DNA from: Mycolicibacterium neoaurum ATCC 25795
GTDB lineage: Bacteria > Actinomycetota > Actinomycetes > Mycobacteriales > Mycobacteriaceae
Assembly (NCBI RefSeq): GCF_000691525.1
Contig: NZ_JMDW01000008.1
Location: 496,001 to 560,000 of the forward strand
Direction of reading: 5' to 3'
DNA length: 64,000 bases
Part shown: positions 35,659 through 45,312 of the stretch, piece after piece
Numbering within the stretch: the first letter of the stretch is position 1
Layout of the letters: every line of letters begins with the position of its first letter
Program-made: the position numbers and the translations under genes
Notes under the pieces: model-generated
What the model saw: only the letters and a program-made list of their open reading frames with translations
Database searches by the model: none
What the model was told of the DNA's origin: nothing

Positions 35659-36740
35659 GCGGGCTGGCGCGCTGGCTCGCCGGAGCGGCCGGGCTGACCG
35701 CGGTCGGATCGCTGGCCGGAGTCACCGTCGCGCGGTCGCTGACCCGCCGGGTAAGTGCCGACGATCCCTATGCCGGTGAAGATTTCAGCCTGATGTACGC
35801 CGATCGCAGCGTCGTGGTGACCACCGCCGACGGGGTTCCGCTGGCGGTGCGCGAATGCGGACCGCCCGATGCGCCGCTGACCGTGGTGTTCGCGCACGGC
35901 TTCTGTCTGCGGATGGGCGCCTTCCACTTCCAGCGTGACCGGCTGGCGCGGCAATGGGGTGACCAGGTCCGGATGGTGTTCTACGACCAGCGCGGCCACG
36001 GTCTGTCCGGAGATGCCTCCCCGGACACCTTCACTGTGCCGCAGCTGGGTCAGGACCTGGAATCGGTACTGGCCGTCCTGGCACCCAAGGGGCCGGTCGT
36101 GCTGGTCGGGCACTCCATGGGCGGCATGACGGTGCTCTCGCACGCCCGCCAGTACCCCGAGCGCTACCGCACTCGTATCGTCGGTGTCGCGCTCATCTCC
36201 TCTGCGGCAGAGGGTGTTTCGCGATCGCCATTGGGTGAGATCCTGCGCAATCCGGCACTGGAGGCGGCCAGGTTCAGCGTGCGTTACGCGCCGGGGCTGT
36301 TGCATCGGGGCCGCGGGGTGGTGCGCTCGGTGATCGCACCGATCCTGCGTGCGGCGTCCTATGGGCGTGAGGACATCAGCCCGTCGGTGGTGGCGTTCAG
36401 CGAGTCCATGATGCACGACACCCCCGTGCACACGTTGGTGGGTTTCCTGCACGCCCTGGAGGTACACGACGAAACCGAGGCCCTGCCGGTGCTGGCGAAG
36501 ATTCCGACGCTGATCGCCTGTGGCGACCGGGATCTGCTGACACCGCTGGAATACTCGCAGGAGATGGCCGCGCAATTGCCGAAATCCGAGCTCGTCGTGG
36601 TCGAGGGTGCCGGACATCTCGTGCAGCTGGAACAACCCGACATCATCGACGATGCGCTGGTGCGACTGGTCGAGCGGTCCACCCCGTCGAAACTGGTGGC
36701 GCTGACCCGACGGCTGCGGGATCGGGCACGTCATGGCTGA
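35655..36740 (+). CDS. Alpha/beta hydrolase with N-terminal membrane segment
   Basis: 361 aa. An N-terminal hydrophobic helix ([23 protein letters not shown]) suggests a membrane anchor or uncleaved signal. The fold follows: oxyanion strand [21 protein letters not shown], elbow VGHSMGGMT (Ser present), acid CGDRDLLTP and His in [11 protein letters not shown]. It resembles lipase/epoxide-hydrolase-like proteins placed between alr and tsaE. Substrate unknown. Its end overlaps tsaE by 8 bases. Confidence 0.9.
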   Translation: MSGLARWLAGAAGLTAVGSLAGVTVARSLTRRVSADDPYAGEDFSLMYADRSVVVTTADGVPLAVRECGPPDAPLTVVFAHGFCLRMGAFHFQRDRLARQWGDQVRMVFYDQRGHGLSGDASPDTFTVPQLGQDLESVLAVLAPKGPVVLVGHSMGGMTVLSHARQYPERYRTRIVGVALISSAAEGVSRSPLGEILRNPALEAARFSVRYAPGLLHRGRGVVRSVIAPILRAASYGREDISPSVVAFSESMMHDTPVHTLVGFLHALEVHDETEALPVLAKIPTLIACGDRDLLTPLEYSQEMAAQLPKSELVVVEGAGHLVQLEQPDIIDDALVRLVERSTPSKLVALTRRLRDRARHG

Positions 36741-37197
36741 GCGCGCCGGCGGCACCGCGACACTTCCCACCGCTGAGGACACCGTTGCGCTGGGGGCAGC
36801 GCTCGGTGCGGACCTGCGGGCCGGTGACGTGGTGGTGCTTTCCGGGCCGCTCGGTGCCGGCAAAACGATGCTGACCAAGGGAATTGCCCGCGGCATGGAT
36901 GTCGAGGGTCCGGTGACCTCACCCACCTACGTATTGGCCCGGGTGCACCCACCGCGACGTGCCGGGGCGCCCACGCTGGTCCACGTCGACATCTACCGGC
37001 TGCTCGACCATGGCGGGGATCTGCTCGCCGAACTCGACTCGCTGGACCTCGATACCGATCTCGACGATGCCGTGGTCGTCGTCGAGTGGGGTGAGGGTCT
37101 GGCCGAACGACTCTCCGACCATCATCTCGACATCCGGCTCGACCGCGATGCCGACTCCGAGGAACGCACGGTGACCTGGCAGTGGAGCACATCATGA
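36733..37197 (+). CDS. tsaE: tRNA t6A biosynthesis ATPase TsaE
   Basis: 154 aa. P-loop LSGPLGAGKTMLTKGIARG, the switch PVTSPTYVL, and the late VVVEWGEGLAERL are family hallmarks. TsaE drives the TsaB-TsaD complex that makes N6-threonylcarbamoyl-adenosine in ANN-decoding tRNAs. It overlaps the upstream hydrolase by 8 bases and tsaB by 4 (ATGA). Confidence 0.96.
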   Translation: MAERAGGTATLPTAEDTVALGAALGADLRAGDVVVLSGPLGAGKTMLTKGIARGMDVEGPVTSPTYVLARVHPPRRAGAPTLVHVDIYRLLDHGGDLLAELDSLDLDTDLDDAVVVVEWGEGLAERLSDHHLDIRLDRDADSEERTVTWQWSTS

Positions 37198-37859
37198 GTC
37201 CCCGTCACTTCACCGGCCCAACGGACGCGACCCTCGTACTGGCCATCGACACCGCGACCCCTGCGGTCACCGCGGGCGTCGTGCGGGTCGCCGACGACAT
37301 CACCACGCTGGCCGAGCGCACCATCGTCGACCACCGTGCACATGCCGAGCGGCTGACCCCGAATGTGGTTGCCGCGCTGGCCGACTGCGATGCGTCGATG
37401 GCCGATCTGGGCGCGGTGGTGGTCGGCTGCGGTCCCGGACCCTTCACCGGCCTGCGGGTCGGGATGGCGACCGCGGCGGCCTATGGGCAGGCGTTGGGTA
37501 TCCCGGTGTTCGGGGTGTGCACGCTGGACGCCATCGGCGGTGCCACCGACGGCGAGGTCCTCGTCGTCACCGATGCGCGCCGCCGCGAGGTGTACTGGGC
37601 GCGCTACCGCGACGGGGTGCGCACCGGCGGACCGCAGGTCGGTCCTGCCGCGGACGTGGACAGCGCCGGCGTGCAGAGCGTGGCCGGATCACCCTCGCAT
37701 GCCGGGTTGTTCGGGCTGCCGGTGATCGGCCCGGAGATTCCCTCGGCCGCCGGACTGGTCGCCGCCGTTGCCGATTGGACCGTCGAGCCCGACCCGCTGG
37801 TCCCGCTCTATCTGCGCCGACCGGATGCCAAGACGCTGGCCGAACGAGGACTGGCGTGA
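37194..37859 (+). CDS. tsaB: tRNA t6A biosynthesis protein TsaB
   Basis: 221 aa. ASKHA-fold TsaB: LAIDTATPAVTAGV, HAERLTPNV, GCGPGPFTGLRVGMATA. It is the non-catalytic partner of TsaD. ATG 37194 is preferred over GTG 37182: GGAG at 37183-37186 is well spaced and the ATG overlaps the tsaE stop. The C terminus ends in PLYLRRPDAKTLAERG, normal for the family. Confidence 0.95.
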   Translation: MSPRHFTGPTDATLVLAIDTATPAVTAGVVRVADDITTLAERTIVDHRAHAERLTPNVVAALADCDASMADLGAVVVGCGPGPFTGLRVGMATAAAYGQALGIPVFGVCTLDAIGGATDGEVLVVTDARRREVYWARYRDGVRTGGPQVGPAADVDSAGVQSVAGSPSHAGLFGLPVIGPEIPSAAGLVAAVADWTVEPDPLVPLYLRRPDAKTLAERGLA

Positions 37860-38320
37860 CCGAACCGAGCACGGTGAAGATCGACGCGCTGACCAAAGCG
37901 GATGCGGTGCGGTGTGCGGAACTGGAGGCGCAGCTGTTCGCCGGTGACGATCCGTGGCCACCGGCGGCCTTCGTGCACGGGATCGCCGGGAAACACAACC
38001 ATTACATCGCCGCGCGCGAGGACGGCAAACTGGTCGGCTACGCCGGGATCTCCCGGCTGGGCCGCATCCCACCCTACGAATATGAGGTGCACACCATCGG
38101 TGTCGACCCGGCTTGGCAGGGCCACGGTATCGGCCGTGCACTACTGGATGATCTGCTCGCCTTCGCCAAGAGGGGAGAGGTGTTCCTGGAGGTCCGCACC
38201 GACAACGAGCCGGCCATCGCGCTCTACACCAGTGTGGGTTTCGTGACGGTCGGGGTGCGCAAGCGGTACTACAAGGTCAGCGGCGCCGATGCCTACACCA
38301 TGAAACGGGACGCGACATGA
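37856..38320 (+). CDS. rimI: Ribosomal protein S18 alanine N-acetyltransferase-type GNAT
   Basis: 154-aa GNAT acetyltransferase. The acetyl-CoA loop is [19 protein letters not shown], preceded by YEVHTIGV and followed by [29 protein letters not shown], the classic RimI order. Placed between tsaB and tsaD as in many actinobacteria; GTGA and ATGA overlaps on both sides. In mycobacteria RimI may acetylate more than ribosomal S18. Confidence 0.93.
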   Translation: MTEPSTVKIDALTKADAVRCAELEAQLFAGDDPWPPAAFVHGIAGKHNHYIAAREDGKLVGYAGISRLGRIPPYEYEVHTIGVDPAWQGHGIGRALLDDLLAFAKRGEVFLEVRTDNEPAIALYTSVGFVTVGVRKRYYKVSGADAYTMKRDAT

Positions 38321-39336
38321 TCATCCTGGCCATCGAAAGCTCCTGCGACGAGACCGGAGTCGGGATCGCCCGGTTGCAGGACGGCACCGTCACGCTGTTG
38401 GCTGACGAGGTCGCCTCCAGCGTCGACGAGCACTCCCGGTACGGCGGGGTGGTCCCCGAGATCGCCTCCCGGGCGCATCTGGAGGCGTTGGGGCCCACCA
38501 TGAAACGCGCACTGGACGCCGCGGGTGTGCAGCGTCCGGATGTGGTCGCCGCGACCATCGGCCCCGGCCTGGCCGGCGCCCTGCTGGTGGGGGTGGCCGC
38601 GGCCAAGGCGTATGCCGCGGCGTGGGAGGTGCCGTTCTACGCCGTCAACCACCTGGGCGGTCACCTGGCCGCCGATGTCTACGACCACGGGCCGCTGCCG
38701 GAGTGCGTCGGGTTGCTGGTGTCCGGCGGGCACACCGAATTGCTGCATGTGCGCTCGCTCGGCAAACCGATCGTCGAACTCGGCAGCACCGTGGACGATG
38801 CGGCGGGGGAGGCCTATGACAAGGTGGCCCGCCTGCTGGGGCTCGGTTATCCCGGCGGGAAGCCACTCGACGACCTGGCCCGCACGGGCGACCGACGCGC
38901 GATCGTCTTCCCGCGCGGCATGACCGGCCCGCGCGATGACCCCTACGCGTTCAGCTTCTCAGGTCTGAAGACGGCCGTGGCCCGCCATCTTGAGAAGAAC
39001 CCTGATGCCCCGCCCGCCGATGTGGCCGCCGGCTTCCAGGAGGCGGTCGCCGATGTGCTGACCGCCAAGGCGGTGCGCGCCGCAACCGACCTCGGCGTCT
39101 CGACACTGCTGATCGCCGGCGGGGTGGCGGCCAACTCGCGTGTGCGCGAGCTTGCCGAGGAGCGTTGTGCCGCAGCCGGCCTCACGCTACGGGTGCCCCG
39201 TCCCCGCTTGTGCACCGACAACGGCGCGATGATCGCCTCGTTCGCCGCGCACCTCATCGACGCCGGTGCGCCGCCGTCGGGATTGGACGCGGCGAGCAAC
39301 CCGGGGCTGCCGGTGATCCAGGGGCAGGTGGCGTGA
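38317..39336 (+). CDS. tsaD: tRNA t6A threonylcarbamoyltransferase TsaD
   Basis: 339 aa. Starts [17 protein letters not shown]; metal-binding His pair in [24 protein letters not shown]; substrate loop [35 protein letters not shown]. It transfers threonylcarbamoyl to A37 of tRNA. Last gene of the hydrolase-tsaE-tsaB-rimI-tsaD operon. In M. tuberculosis I recall groES following directly; here 7.7 kb of other genes intervene. Confidence 0.97.
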   Translation: MIILAIESSCDETGVGIARLQDGTVTLLADEVASSVDEHSRYGGVVPEIASRAHLEALGPTMKRALDAAGVQRPDVVAATIGPGLAGALLVGVAAAKAYAAAWEVPFYAVNHLGGHLAADVYDHGPLPECVGLLVSGGHTELLHVRSLGKPIVELGSTVDDAAGEAYDKVARLLGLGYPGGKPLDDLARTGDRRAIVFPRGMTGPRDDPYAFSFSGLKTAVARHLEKNPDAPPADVAAGFQEAVADVLTAKAVRAATDLGVSTLLIAGGVAANSRVRELAEERCAAAGLTLRVPRPRLCTDNGAMIASFAAHLIDAGAPPSGLDAASNPGLPVIQGQVA

Positions 39337-39368
39337 GCGAAGACCGGAGCCGACGCGAAGACCGGAGC
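39337..39368. repeat. Short direct repeat after tsaD
   Basis: GCGAAGACCGGAGC occurs twice (39337-39350 and 39355-39368) with four bases between, directly after the tsaD stop, in the 106-base gap before the SnoaL-like gene. It marks the left edge of the region that separates tsaD from groES and may be a duplication scar. Confidence 0.7.
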
Positions 39369-39442
39369 GCCGAGAGTGCCTACAGATCGAGAAAACGGCC
39401 CGTGGCTCGATCTGAGCGCACCGTCGACGGAATCAGGCGGCG

Positions 39443-39871
39443 ATGAGTAGGGACCAGATCACCGAATTGCTCTACCGATACGCCGAACTCATCGACGCTG
39501 GGGACTTCGACGGTGTCGGCGCCCTGCTCGGGCGCGGGAACTTCATGGGTGTCGCCGGCCCGGCGGCCATCGCCGAGCTGTTCGCGGCCACGACGCGCCG
39601 GTTCCCCGAACATGGCAACCGCCCCCGCACCCGGCATCTGGTGCTCAACCCGATCGTGGACATCGATGCCGATTCGGCAAGGGCGCGTTCGACCTTCGTC
39701 GTCGTGCAACAGACCGACACCGTCGCACTGCAACCCATCGTCGTCGGCCGTTACGCCGACACCTTCGCCCGCGACGAGCACGGGTGGTACTTCACCGAGC
39801 GCACGGTCGACGTGGAGATGATCGGCGATATCTCCGATCATCTTTTGATCGATCCACGGTCATTCGGGTAG
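39443..39871 (+). CDS. SnoaL/NTF2-like protein
   Basis: 142 aa. Cone-shaped alpha+beta barrel: DQITELLYRYAELIDAGDFDGVGALL at the start, RTRHLVLNPIVDIDADSARARSTFVVVQQ in the middle, and VGRYADTFARDEHGWYFTERTVDVEMIGD near the end. Such proteins are small cyclases, isomerases or dehydratase-like enzymes; no specific substrate can be read. Its 3' end overlaps the 3' end of the convergent PucR gene by 12 bases. Confidence 0.85.
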   Translation: MSRDQITELLYRYAELIDAGDFDGVGALLGRGNFMGVAGPAAIAELFAATTRRFPEHGNRPRTRHLVLNPIVDIDADSARARSTFVVVQQTDTVALQPIVVGRYADTFARDEHGWYFTERTVDVEMIGDISDHLLIDPRSFG

Positions 39872-40906
39872 CCGGGAACCGACACGCGCCTCGTTGATCT
39901 GGTGCACGCGCACACTGACTTCCAACTGGAAACGGTCGGCCGGGTTCTTCAGGGACAACCCGGTGAGATCCTCGATCAGCTTGATCCGGTACAGCAGCGA
40001 ATGCCGATTCAAGAATAGCGCCCGCGCCGCGGCACTGGTGTTGATGGCCTCGTTGAGCAGGATCTCCAGTGTGTGGACGAGCTGGCCGCGGCGGGTCTTG
40101 TCGTAATCGATCAGCGGCTGCAGGGTTTTCAGGATGGTGGCCATGCTGCGCGGGTGTTGGCGCAGCACCTCGGCGAACTGCAGCGGTCCGATCGGCGCGT
40201 CCGGCACCGAGGCCGTGGCCACGGTCACGGAGTGACCGTGCCCGGGCGGGAGTAACACCCAGCTGATCAGCCCGTCCGGCAGACCGCTTGCCTGCCAAGC
40301 CGACTCGACCAAGGCCGAACCGGTCGAGGCCGGCAGCGCTGCCGAGAAGTGACTCATCACCAGATCGTCGGTCACCGACGTCTTGGACGTGACACCGGCG
40401 GCGCGCGCCGATCGGGCCAGCGTGTCGGCGAACGTATGCGCGTGCTCGGGCCAACGCGGGTCGTCATCCTCGCGCCTGCCGATGACCATCTGGATGGGCC
40501 GGTCGTCGGGGGCGGGTGTCACCAGGGGCAGGAGCTGGCGCTGGATATCGGCGAAGGGCACCTCCCACGGCAGCATCACCAGCGGGAAGTCGTGCTTGTC
40601 GGCCAGCGGGACCAGTATGGCCAGCAGCTCACGGGTATCGACGTCGGGTGGCCCGCCGAGCGCCACCCCGGCGGCCGGTGAGGACATCAGGAAGGTGAGG
40701 AACTCGCGGACCCCGGGCTGGCGGATGTCGGTGCCGGTCGTCAGGACGAAGTCGCCGGGCCGGACGAAGTCCTCGGCGGGTGCGTGCATGATGTCGACCC
40801 AGAGCACCTCGCGGGTCAGTCCGCGGTGCCCGCCGAGCACCGAGCCCTGATCCAGCGGCGGGATCGTCAACGCCGCTGCCACGGTCAGTGGCGCACCCGC
40901 AGACAT
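39860..40906 (-). CDS. PucR/CdaR-family transcriptional regulator
   Basis: 348 aa. The N-terminal PucR domain (VLGGHRGLTREVLWVDIMHAPAEDFVRPGDFVLTTG; ADKHDFPLVMLPWEVPFADIQRQLL) senses a purine- or amine-type ligand in known members. The C-terminal HTH_30 domain (LVHTLEILLNEAINTSAAARALFLNRHSLLYRIKLIEDLTGLSLKNPADRFQLEVSVRVH) binds DNA. It lies downstream of the APC permease on the same strand and is probably the activator of the diol-dehydratase module. A 33-base dyad sits just upstream. Confidence 0.9.
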   Translation of the reverse strand: MSAGAPLTVAAALTIPPLDQGSVLGGHRGLTREVLWVDIMHAPAEDFVRPGDFVLTTGTDIRQPGVREFLTFLMSSPAAGVALGGPPDVDTRELLAILVPLADKHDFPLVMLPWEVPFADIQRQLLPLVTPAPDDRPIQMVIGRREDDDPRWPEHAHTFADTLARSARAAGVTSKTSVTDDLVMSHFSAALPASTGSALVESAWQASGLPDGLISWVLLPPGHGHSVTVATASVPDAPIGPLQFAEVLRQHPRSMATILKTLQPLIDYDKTRRGQLVHTLEILLNEAINTSAAARALFLNRHSLLYRIKLIEDLTGLSLKNPADRFQLEVSVRVHQINEARVGSRLPE

Positions 40907-40936
40907 GTCGGCCGTTTCCTCTCGAACTCGGCGGGC

Positions 40937-40969
40937 CGCTGATACCGCCGTATTTCGACGGTATCAGCG
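40937..40969. promoter_or_regulatory. 33-base perfect dyad between permease and PucR gene
   Basis: CGCTGATACCG (40937-40947), 11-base centre, CGGTATCAGCG (40959-40969). It starts 31 bases upstream of the PucR ATG and 31 bases beyond the permease stop. No U-tract follows on the minus strand. Either a terminator/attenuator after the permease or an autoregulatory operator. Confidence 0.7.
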
Positions 40970-40999
40970 ACCCGCGACGCGCTGAGGGACTCCCGGCGA

Positions 41000-42433
41000 T
41001 CAGGACTTGGGAATCGACAGGTCCTCGGGTGCCCGTCCGCTCAGCGCGGCGCCGATACCGAGGAACACCACCGGTGCGATACCGAAGATGATCGCCAGCG
41101 TCGTCGACCCGCCGACCACCAGGGTCAGGTTGGCCACGATCAGAGCCACCGCGGCGGCGAGTGCGATCGTCCCGACGACCGCCAGCACGATGATGTTGAC
41201 CGGCCCGCCGCGCCGCTTGAAGAACAGGCCCACCGAGATCGTCGTCAGCAGCCAGAGGATGGACAGGCCCCAGATGCCCAGGCCGCCGAGCGGTCCGAAG
41301 ATCTGCAGCACCGGGTCCAGGCCGAGCAGGACGAACACGCCCATGATCACCATGGACACCACGGTCACCAGGACCGAGGCATTGGCCGGCGATCCCAGCT
41401 TCGGGTGCACCTCACCGAGCTTGCGGGGCAGCACGTTGTCGCGGCCGAGCACGAAGGTGTACCGCGAGCAGATGTTGTGGAAGGCCAGCGCGCAGGCGAA
41501 CACGCTGACGAACCAGAACAGTGTGGTCAGGTCCTTGCCGAGCATGCCGAGGTACTTCTCGGCGGTGTTGACCATGAAGTTGTCCGGGTCGTCCTTGGCC
41601 ACCTGGATGGCGTCGTTGCCACCGTTGCCCTCGACCAATGCCCAGCTGGAGAACGCGTAGAAGCTGGCGACGATGCCGACGGCCCAGTAGGTGGCACGCG
41701 GCACCGTGCGGTCTGGGTCACGGGCCTCGTCGCGGAACACGGCTGTGGCCTCGACTCCGACGAAACCCCACAGTGCGTAGAGCAGCGCGATGCCGAAGGC
41801 GCCGGAGATGCCCGACGGGGTGAACGAGTCACCGGTGATGCCCTTCTCGCCGCCCTGGATGACGATGACGAAGTCCAGCACCACCAGGATCGCGACCTCG
41901 GAGACCAGGAAGATGCCGAGCACCTTGGCGGACAGTTCGATATCGCGGTAGCCGAGGAAGGCGATGATCAGCAGCACCAGGCCCGTCAACACCCACCACG
42001 GCACCGCCGGTGCACCGATGATCTCCAGCAGACCGGCCAGGATGACGCCGTCGTAGGCGGCCACCGCCAGCAGGGTCGCCATGTACGCGGGCAGCGCGAG
42101 TACCGCCGCTCCGGTACCGGCGGCCTTGCCGAGGCCCTTCTGGATGTAGGCGTAGAAGGCGCCGGTATCGGTGACGTACTTCGACATCGCCACGAAGCTC
42201 GCGGCGAACAGCAAAAAGATCACACCCGCGACGAGAAACGCCACCGGGATGCCGGTCGATTCACCGAGCACCATCGCGATCGGGACGTTGCCGCCCACCG
42301 TCGACAACGGGGCCGCCGCCGCCACCACCATGAGCACGATGGCGGGTACACCCAGGTTGCCGCGCAGCCGACCGCGACTGTCCGGCGGCGTTGCGCCGCC
42401 GGGTTTGTCGCCCGTATTGAGCACTTCGGACAT
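41000..42433 (-). CDS. APC-superfamily amino acid/amine permease
   Basis: 477 aa with about 12 membrane segments: LGVPAIVLMVVAAAAPLSTVGGNVPIAM, YVTDTGAFYAYIQKGLGKAAGTGAA, LYALWGFVGVEATAVFRDEARDPDRTVPRAT, AFHNICSRYTFVLGRDNVLPRKLGEVHPKLGSP. It differs from the ethanolamine permease at 3443. Divergent from the second diol dehydratase, it probably imports an amino-alcohol or related substrate for that pathway, or ethanolamine-like amines; the substrate is inferred. AGGAGG precedes ATG 42433; the far longer open frame upstream is a shadow. Confidence 0.88.
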   Translation of the reverse strand: MSEVLNTGDKPGGATPPDSRGRLRGNLGVPAIVLMVVAAAAPLSTVGGNVPIAMVLGESTGIPVAFLVAGVIFLLFAASFVAMSKYVTDTGAFYAYIQKGLGKAAGTGAAVLALPAYMATLLAVAAYDGVILAGLLEIIGAPAVPWWVLTGLVLLIIAFLGYRDIELSAKVLGIFLVSEVAILVVLDFVIVIQGGEKGITGDSFTPSGISGAFGIALLYALWGFVGVEATAVFRDEARDPDRTVPRATYWAVGIVASFYAFSSWALVEGNGGNDAIQVAKDDPDNFMVNTAEKYLGMLGKDLTTLFWFVSVFACALAFHNICSRYTFVLGRDNVLPRKLGEVHPKLGSPANASVLVTVVSMVIMGVFVLLGLDPVLQIFGPLGGLGIWGLSILWLLTTISVGLFFKRRGGPVNIIVLAVVGTIALAAAVALIVANLTLVVGGSTTLAIIFGIAPVVFLGIGAALSGRAPEDLSIPKS

Positions 42434-42533
42434 GTAAGGAACCTCCTCTGCGCACGGAGCAGGCGTTCGTCGGCTCCGAGTCCGGGGAAAGTCTGCGACC
42501 CGCACGGGGTGTCTGCCAGAGGTCTGCATCACT

Positions 42534-42606
42534 TTCCAACATCTTGTTGTAATCCAGTCACAGCTGCCGCGCCGGTGGTGTGTTCTTCTCACACAGGTTG
42601 TTGGAA
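42534..42606. promoter_or_regulatory. Inverted repeat pair in the permease/dehydratase divergent promoter
   Basis: TTCCAACA (42534-42541) and TGTTGGAA (42599-42606) are exact inverse copies flanking 57 bases in the 246-base divergent gap. They are candidate paired operators for the PucR regulator. An 8-base pair could also arise by chance in a gap this size. No cobalamin-riboswitch-like B12 box was seen here. Confidence 0.35.
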
Positions 42607-42679
42607 GCTCGCCGCGTCCCGTTGTCCGCCCCGCACCGCTGGCCGATGCTGTACCCACCCCGCGACGAGAGAGGTCATC

Positions 42680-44956
42680 GTGAACAGCCCCGAACCGGAG
42701 CCGGACCACCGGCTCGGACGCATCCGTCTGCTTGATGAGCAGCGCGTCAACCTCGACGGCTTTGCCGAACCCGATCCCGCGCTGGGCATGATCTCGCACC
42801 TGTCGCCCAACGATCCGGAACCGTCCTGGGTGGTCGGCGACGACGGCACCGTGCTCGAGATGGACTCCACCCCCGCCGCCGATTTCGACGCCATCGACGA
42901 GTTCGTCGTGCGCTACGCCATCGACCACGCCCAGGCGCCGGTGTCGATGGCCATGTCGGAGGTCGAACTCGCGCGCCTCATCGTCGATTCCAGCGTGCCG
43001 CGCGCCGAGGTGCTCACGGTGTGCTCGGGGCTGACGCCGGCCAAGATGGCCCGGGTGGTGGCCGGGCTGCACCCGGTCGAGATCCAGATGGCCATGATGA
43101 AGATGCGCGCCCGACGCACCCCGGCCAACCAGGCGCACGTCACCAATCGGCTCGATGATCCGCTGCTGATCGCCGCCGACGCGGCGACGGCGGTGGTGTA
43201 CGGCTTCCGGGAGCTGGAGGCCACCGTCCCCGTCCTCGACGACGCGCCCGCGGTGGCCGTCGGGCTGCTGATCGGCTCGCAGGTGCCCGCCCCCGGCGCG
43301 TTGACCCAGTGCTCGGTCGAGGAGGCCCGCGAGCTGGAACTCGGTGTGCGCGGGCTCGTTTCGTACGCCGAGACGGTATCGGTGTACGGCACCGAGCAGG
43401 TGTTCACCGATGGTGACGACACGCCGTGGTCCAAGGCGTTCCTGACGTCGTCCTACGCCTCGCGCGGTATCAAGATGCGGCTGTCCAGCGGTGCCGGCTC
43501 CGAGGTGTTGATGGGGGCGGCCGAGGGCAAGTCGATGAACTATCTGGAGTCCCGCTGCGTGGCGCTGGCCAAGGGGATCGGTGCCCAAGGCGTACAGAAC
43601 GGCGGCGTGGACGGTGCGGCTATCACCGCCTCGGTGCCCGGTGGGGTCAAGGAACTGCACGCCGAGAACCTGATGGTCATGTTGCGCGGGCTGGAATCCT
43701 GCAGCGGCAACGACTCGTTGATGAGCGAGTCGACCATGCGCCGGACCAGTCGCACGCTGCCGACCCTGTTGTCCGGATCGGATTTCATCTTCTCCGGGTT
43801 CGGCTCGATCGTGTCCTACGACAACATGTTCGGCCCGTCCAACTTCAACGCCGACGATCTCGACGACTACCTGGTGATGCAGCGCGACTGGGGCGTGGAC
43901 GGCGGCCTGCGGTCGTGCGACCCGACCACGTTGGAGGCCATGCGCCGCCAGGCCGCCGAGGCCACCCGGGCGGTGTTCGAGTATCTGGGGCTCGCCGATT
44001 TCGACGATGATCACGTGGAAGCCGTTGTCGCCGCAGCAGGTTCGAAGAACCTCCCGCAGACCGACGGAGTGCAGGTGCTCAGCGCCGCCCGGATGATCGA
44101 CCAGTCGGGTCTGACGGTGCTCGATATCGTCACCGCACTCGCCGAGACCGGATTCACCGAGCTGGCCGACCGAGTCCTCGGCATGGCCAAGGCCCGGGTC
44201 AACGGTGACTATCTGCAGACCGCCGCGATCTTCGACGAGCAGATGAATGTGCTTTCCGCACTGGAAGATCCGAACGATTACCGCGGCCCCGGCACGGGCT
44301 ACCGGCCGAGCCCGGAACGCCAGGCGCAGATCGACGCGGTGCGCCAGGCCCGGTCGGTGACCGACCTGGTGCGTGAGCAGGCGACCTTCGCCGAGCCCGA
44401 CCGCCTGCGCATCCTCGGACCGGCCGACTTCGGCACCGATCCGCGCGAGGTGGTCGTCGGTGTGTCACCGGCGTTCGGCACCAAGCTGTTCTGCACGCTG
44501 TCCGGGATGACGATCTATGAGGCCCTCCAGCAGATCCTGGCCGGGCTGGAGGAGGAGAAGTGCGTGCCGCGGGTGGTGCGCATCGCCGACAGCATCGACC
44601 TCGGGATGATCGGCAAGTCGGCGGCCGGCCTGTCCGGGTCGGGTATCGGAGTGGGGCTACAGGCCAAGGGCACCACGCTGATCCACCGTCGCGACCTGCC
44701 ACCGCTGGCCAACCTCGAATTGCTCAGCGTGGCTCCGCTGATCTCACCGGAGATGTACCGGATCATCGGGATCAACGCGGGCAGGCACGCCAAGGGCGCG
44801 ACCCCGTCACCGATGCGCAACGCCTACACCGACGAGGCCATCACCGCGCGCTACCACACCAAGGTGGTGTCGATGGTTGCCATCGAACGGGCCGAGAGCC
44901 TGGCCCTCGACGGCGGCGAACGCCGCCGCAATATCGACATGGAGTTCACCCGATGA
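42680..44956 (+). CDS. Diol/glycerol dehydratase, fused large+medium subunit
   Basis: 758 aa. Residues about 1-540 are PduC-like; residues about 560-758 are PduD-like, fused in one chain. Active-site residues known from the Klebsiella enzyme are present: Gln and His in RTPANQAHVTN (Gln141/His143), Glu in SYAETVSVYGTEQVFTDGD (Glu170), Glu in GSEVLMG (Glu221), Gln in VQNGG (Gln296), Asp in GNDSLM (Asp335) and Ser in FIFSGFGS (Ser362). It therefore is a functional-looking B12 eliminase; the exact diol is unknown. GTG 42680 follows GAGAGG. Confidence 0.94.
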   Translation: MNSPEPEPDHRLGRIRLLDEQRVNLDGFAEPDPALGMISHLSPNDPEPSWVVGDDGTVLEMDSTPAADFDAIDEFVVRYAIDHAQAPVSMAMSEVELARLIVDSSVPRAEVLTVCSGLTPAKMARVVAGLHPVEIQMAMMKMRARRTPANQAHVTNRLDDPLLIAADAATAVVYGFRELEATVPVLDDAPAVAVGLLIGSQVPAPGALTQCSVEEARELELGVRGLVSYAETVSVYGTEQVFTDGDDTPWSKAFLTSSYASRGIKMRLSSGAGSEVLMGAAEGKSMNYLESRCVALAKGIGAQGVQNGGVDGAAITASVPGGVKELHAENLMVMLRGLESCSGNDSLMSESTMRRTSRTLPTLLSGSDFIFSGFGSIVSYDNMFGPSNFNADDLDDYLVMQRDWGVDGGLRSCDPTTLEAMRRQAAEATRAVFEYLGLADFDDDHVEAVVAAAGSKNLPQTDGVQVLSAARMIDQSGLTVLDIVTALAETGFTELADRVLGMAKARVNGDYLQTAAIFDEQMNVLSALEDPNDYRGPGTGYRPSPERQAQIDAVRQARSVTDLVREQATFAEPDRLRILGPADFGTDPREVVVGVSPAFGTKLFCTLSGMTIYEALQQILAGLEEEKCVPRVVRIADSIDLGMIGKSAAGLSGSGIGVGLQAKGTTLIHRRDLPPLANLELLSVAPLISPEMYRIIGINAGRHAKGATPSPMRNAYTDEAITARYHTKVVSMVAIERAESLALDGGERRRNIDMEFTR

Positions 44957-45312
44957 CCGCACTTTCGCACTCCGGGCGCAGCATCGACGATGTCACCGTC
45001 GAGGCCGCCTGCAACGGTGAACTCGTCCTCGACGACATCCGGATCAGCCGCGACACCCTGTTACGCCAGGCCGAGAACGCCGAACGCAGCGGATCCCTGC
45101 AACTCGGGCTCAACCTGCGTCGGGCCGCGGAGATGACCGCGCTCACCGCCGAGGACATGCTGGCCTCCTACGAGGCGCTGCGGCCCGGCCGGTCGTCGTT
45201 CGAGGAACTCGAGGAACTGGCGGCCCGATTGGCTGCCCAGGACGCCCCGACGTGCGCCGCGCTGGTGCGCGAGGCCGCCGTCGTCTACCGGCGGCGCGGC
45301 CTGTTGCGATGA
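44953..45312 (+). CDS. Diol/glycerol dehydratase, small subunit
   Basis: 119-aa PduE-like subunit. The signature DDIRISRDTLLRQAENAERSGSLQLGLNLRRAAEMTAL is the core of the family, followed by LASYEALRPGRSSFEELEELAARLA and CAALVREAAVVYRRRGLL. It is shorter than the enterobacterial protein (about 170 aa) because it lacks the N-terminal extension that targets diol dehydratase to microcompartments. ATGA overlap with the fused subunit gene and with the reactivase gene. Confidence 0.93.
   Translation: MTALSHSGRSIDDVTVEAACNGELVLDDIRISRDTLLRQAENAERSGSLQLGLNLRRAAEMTALTAEDMLASYEALRPGRSSFEELEELAARLAAQDAPTCAALVREAAVVYRRRGLLR

Noticed and set aside
42434..42679. Cobalamin riboswitch upstream of the second diol dehydratase
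   Set aside because: No B12-box-like sequence or multi-stem layout could be found; the 246 bases show only a short inverted repeat.
41405..42679. Plus-strand N-terminal extension of the second diol dehydratase
   Set aside because: The frame stays open through the divergent permease gene, but similarity begins only after GTG 42680, which has a ribosome site.
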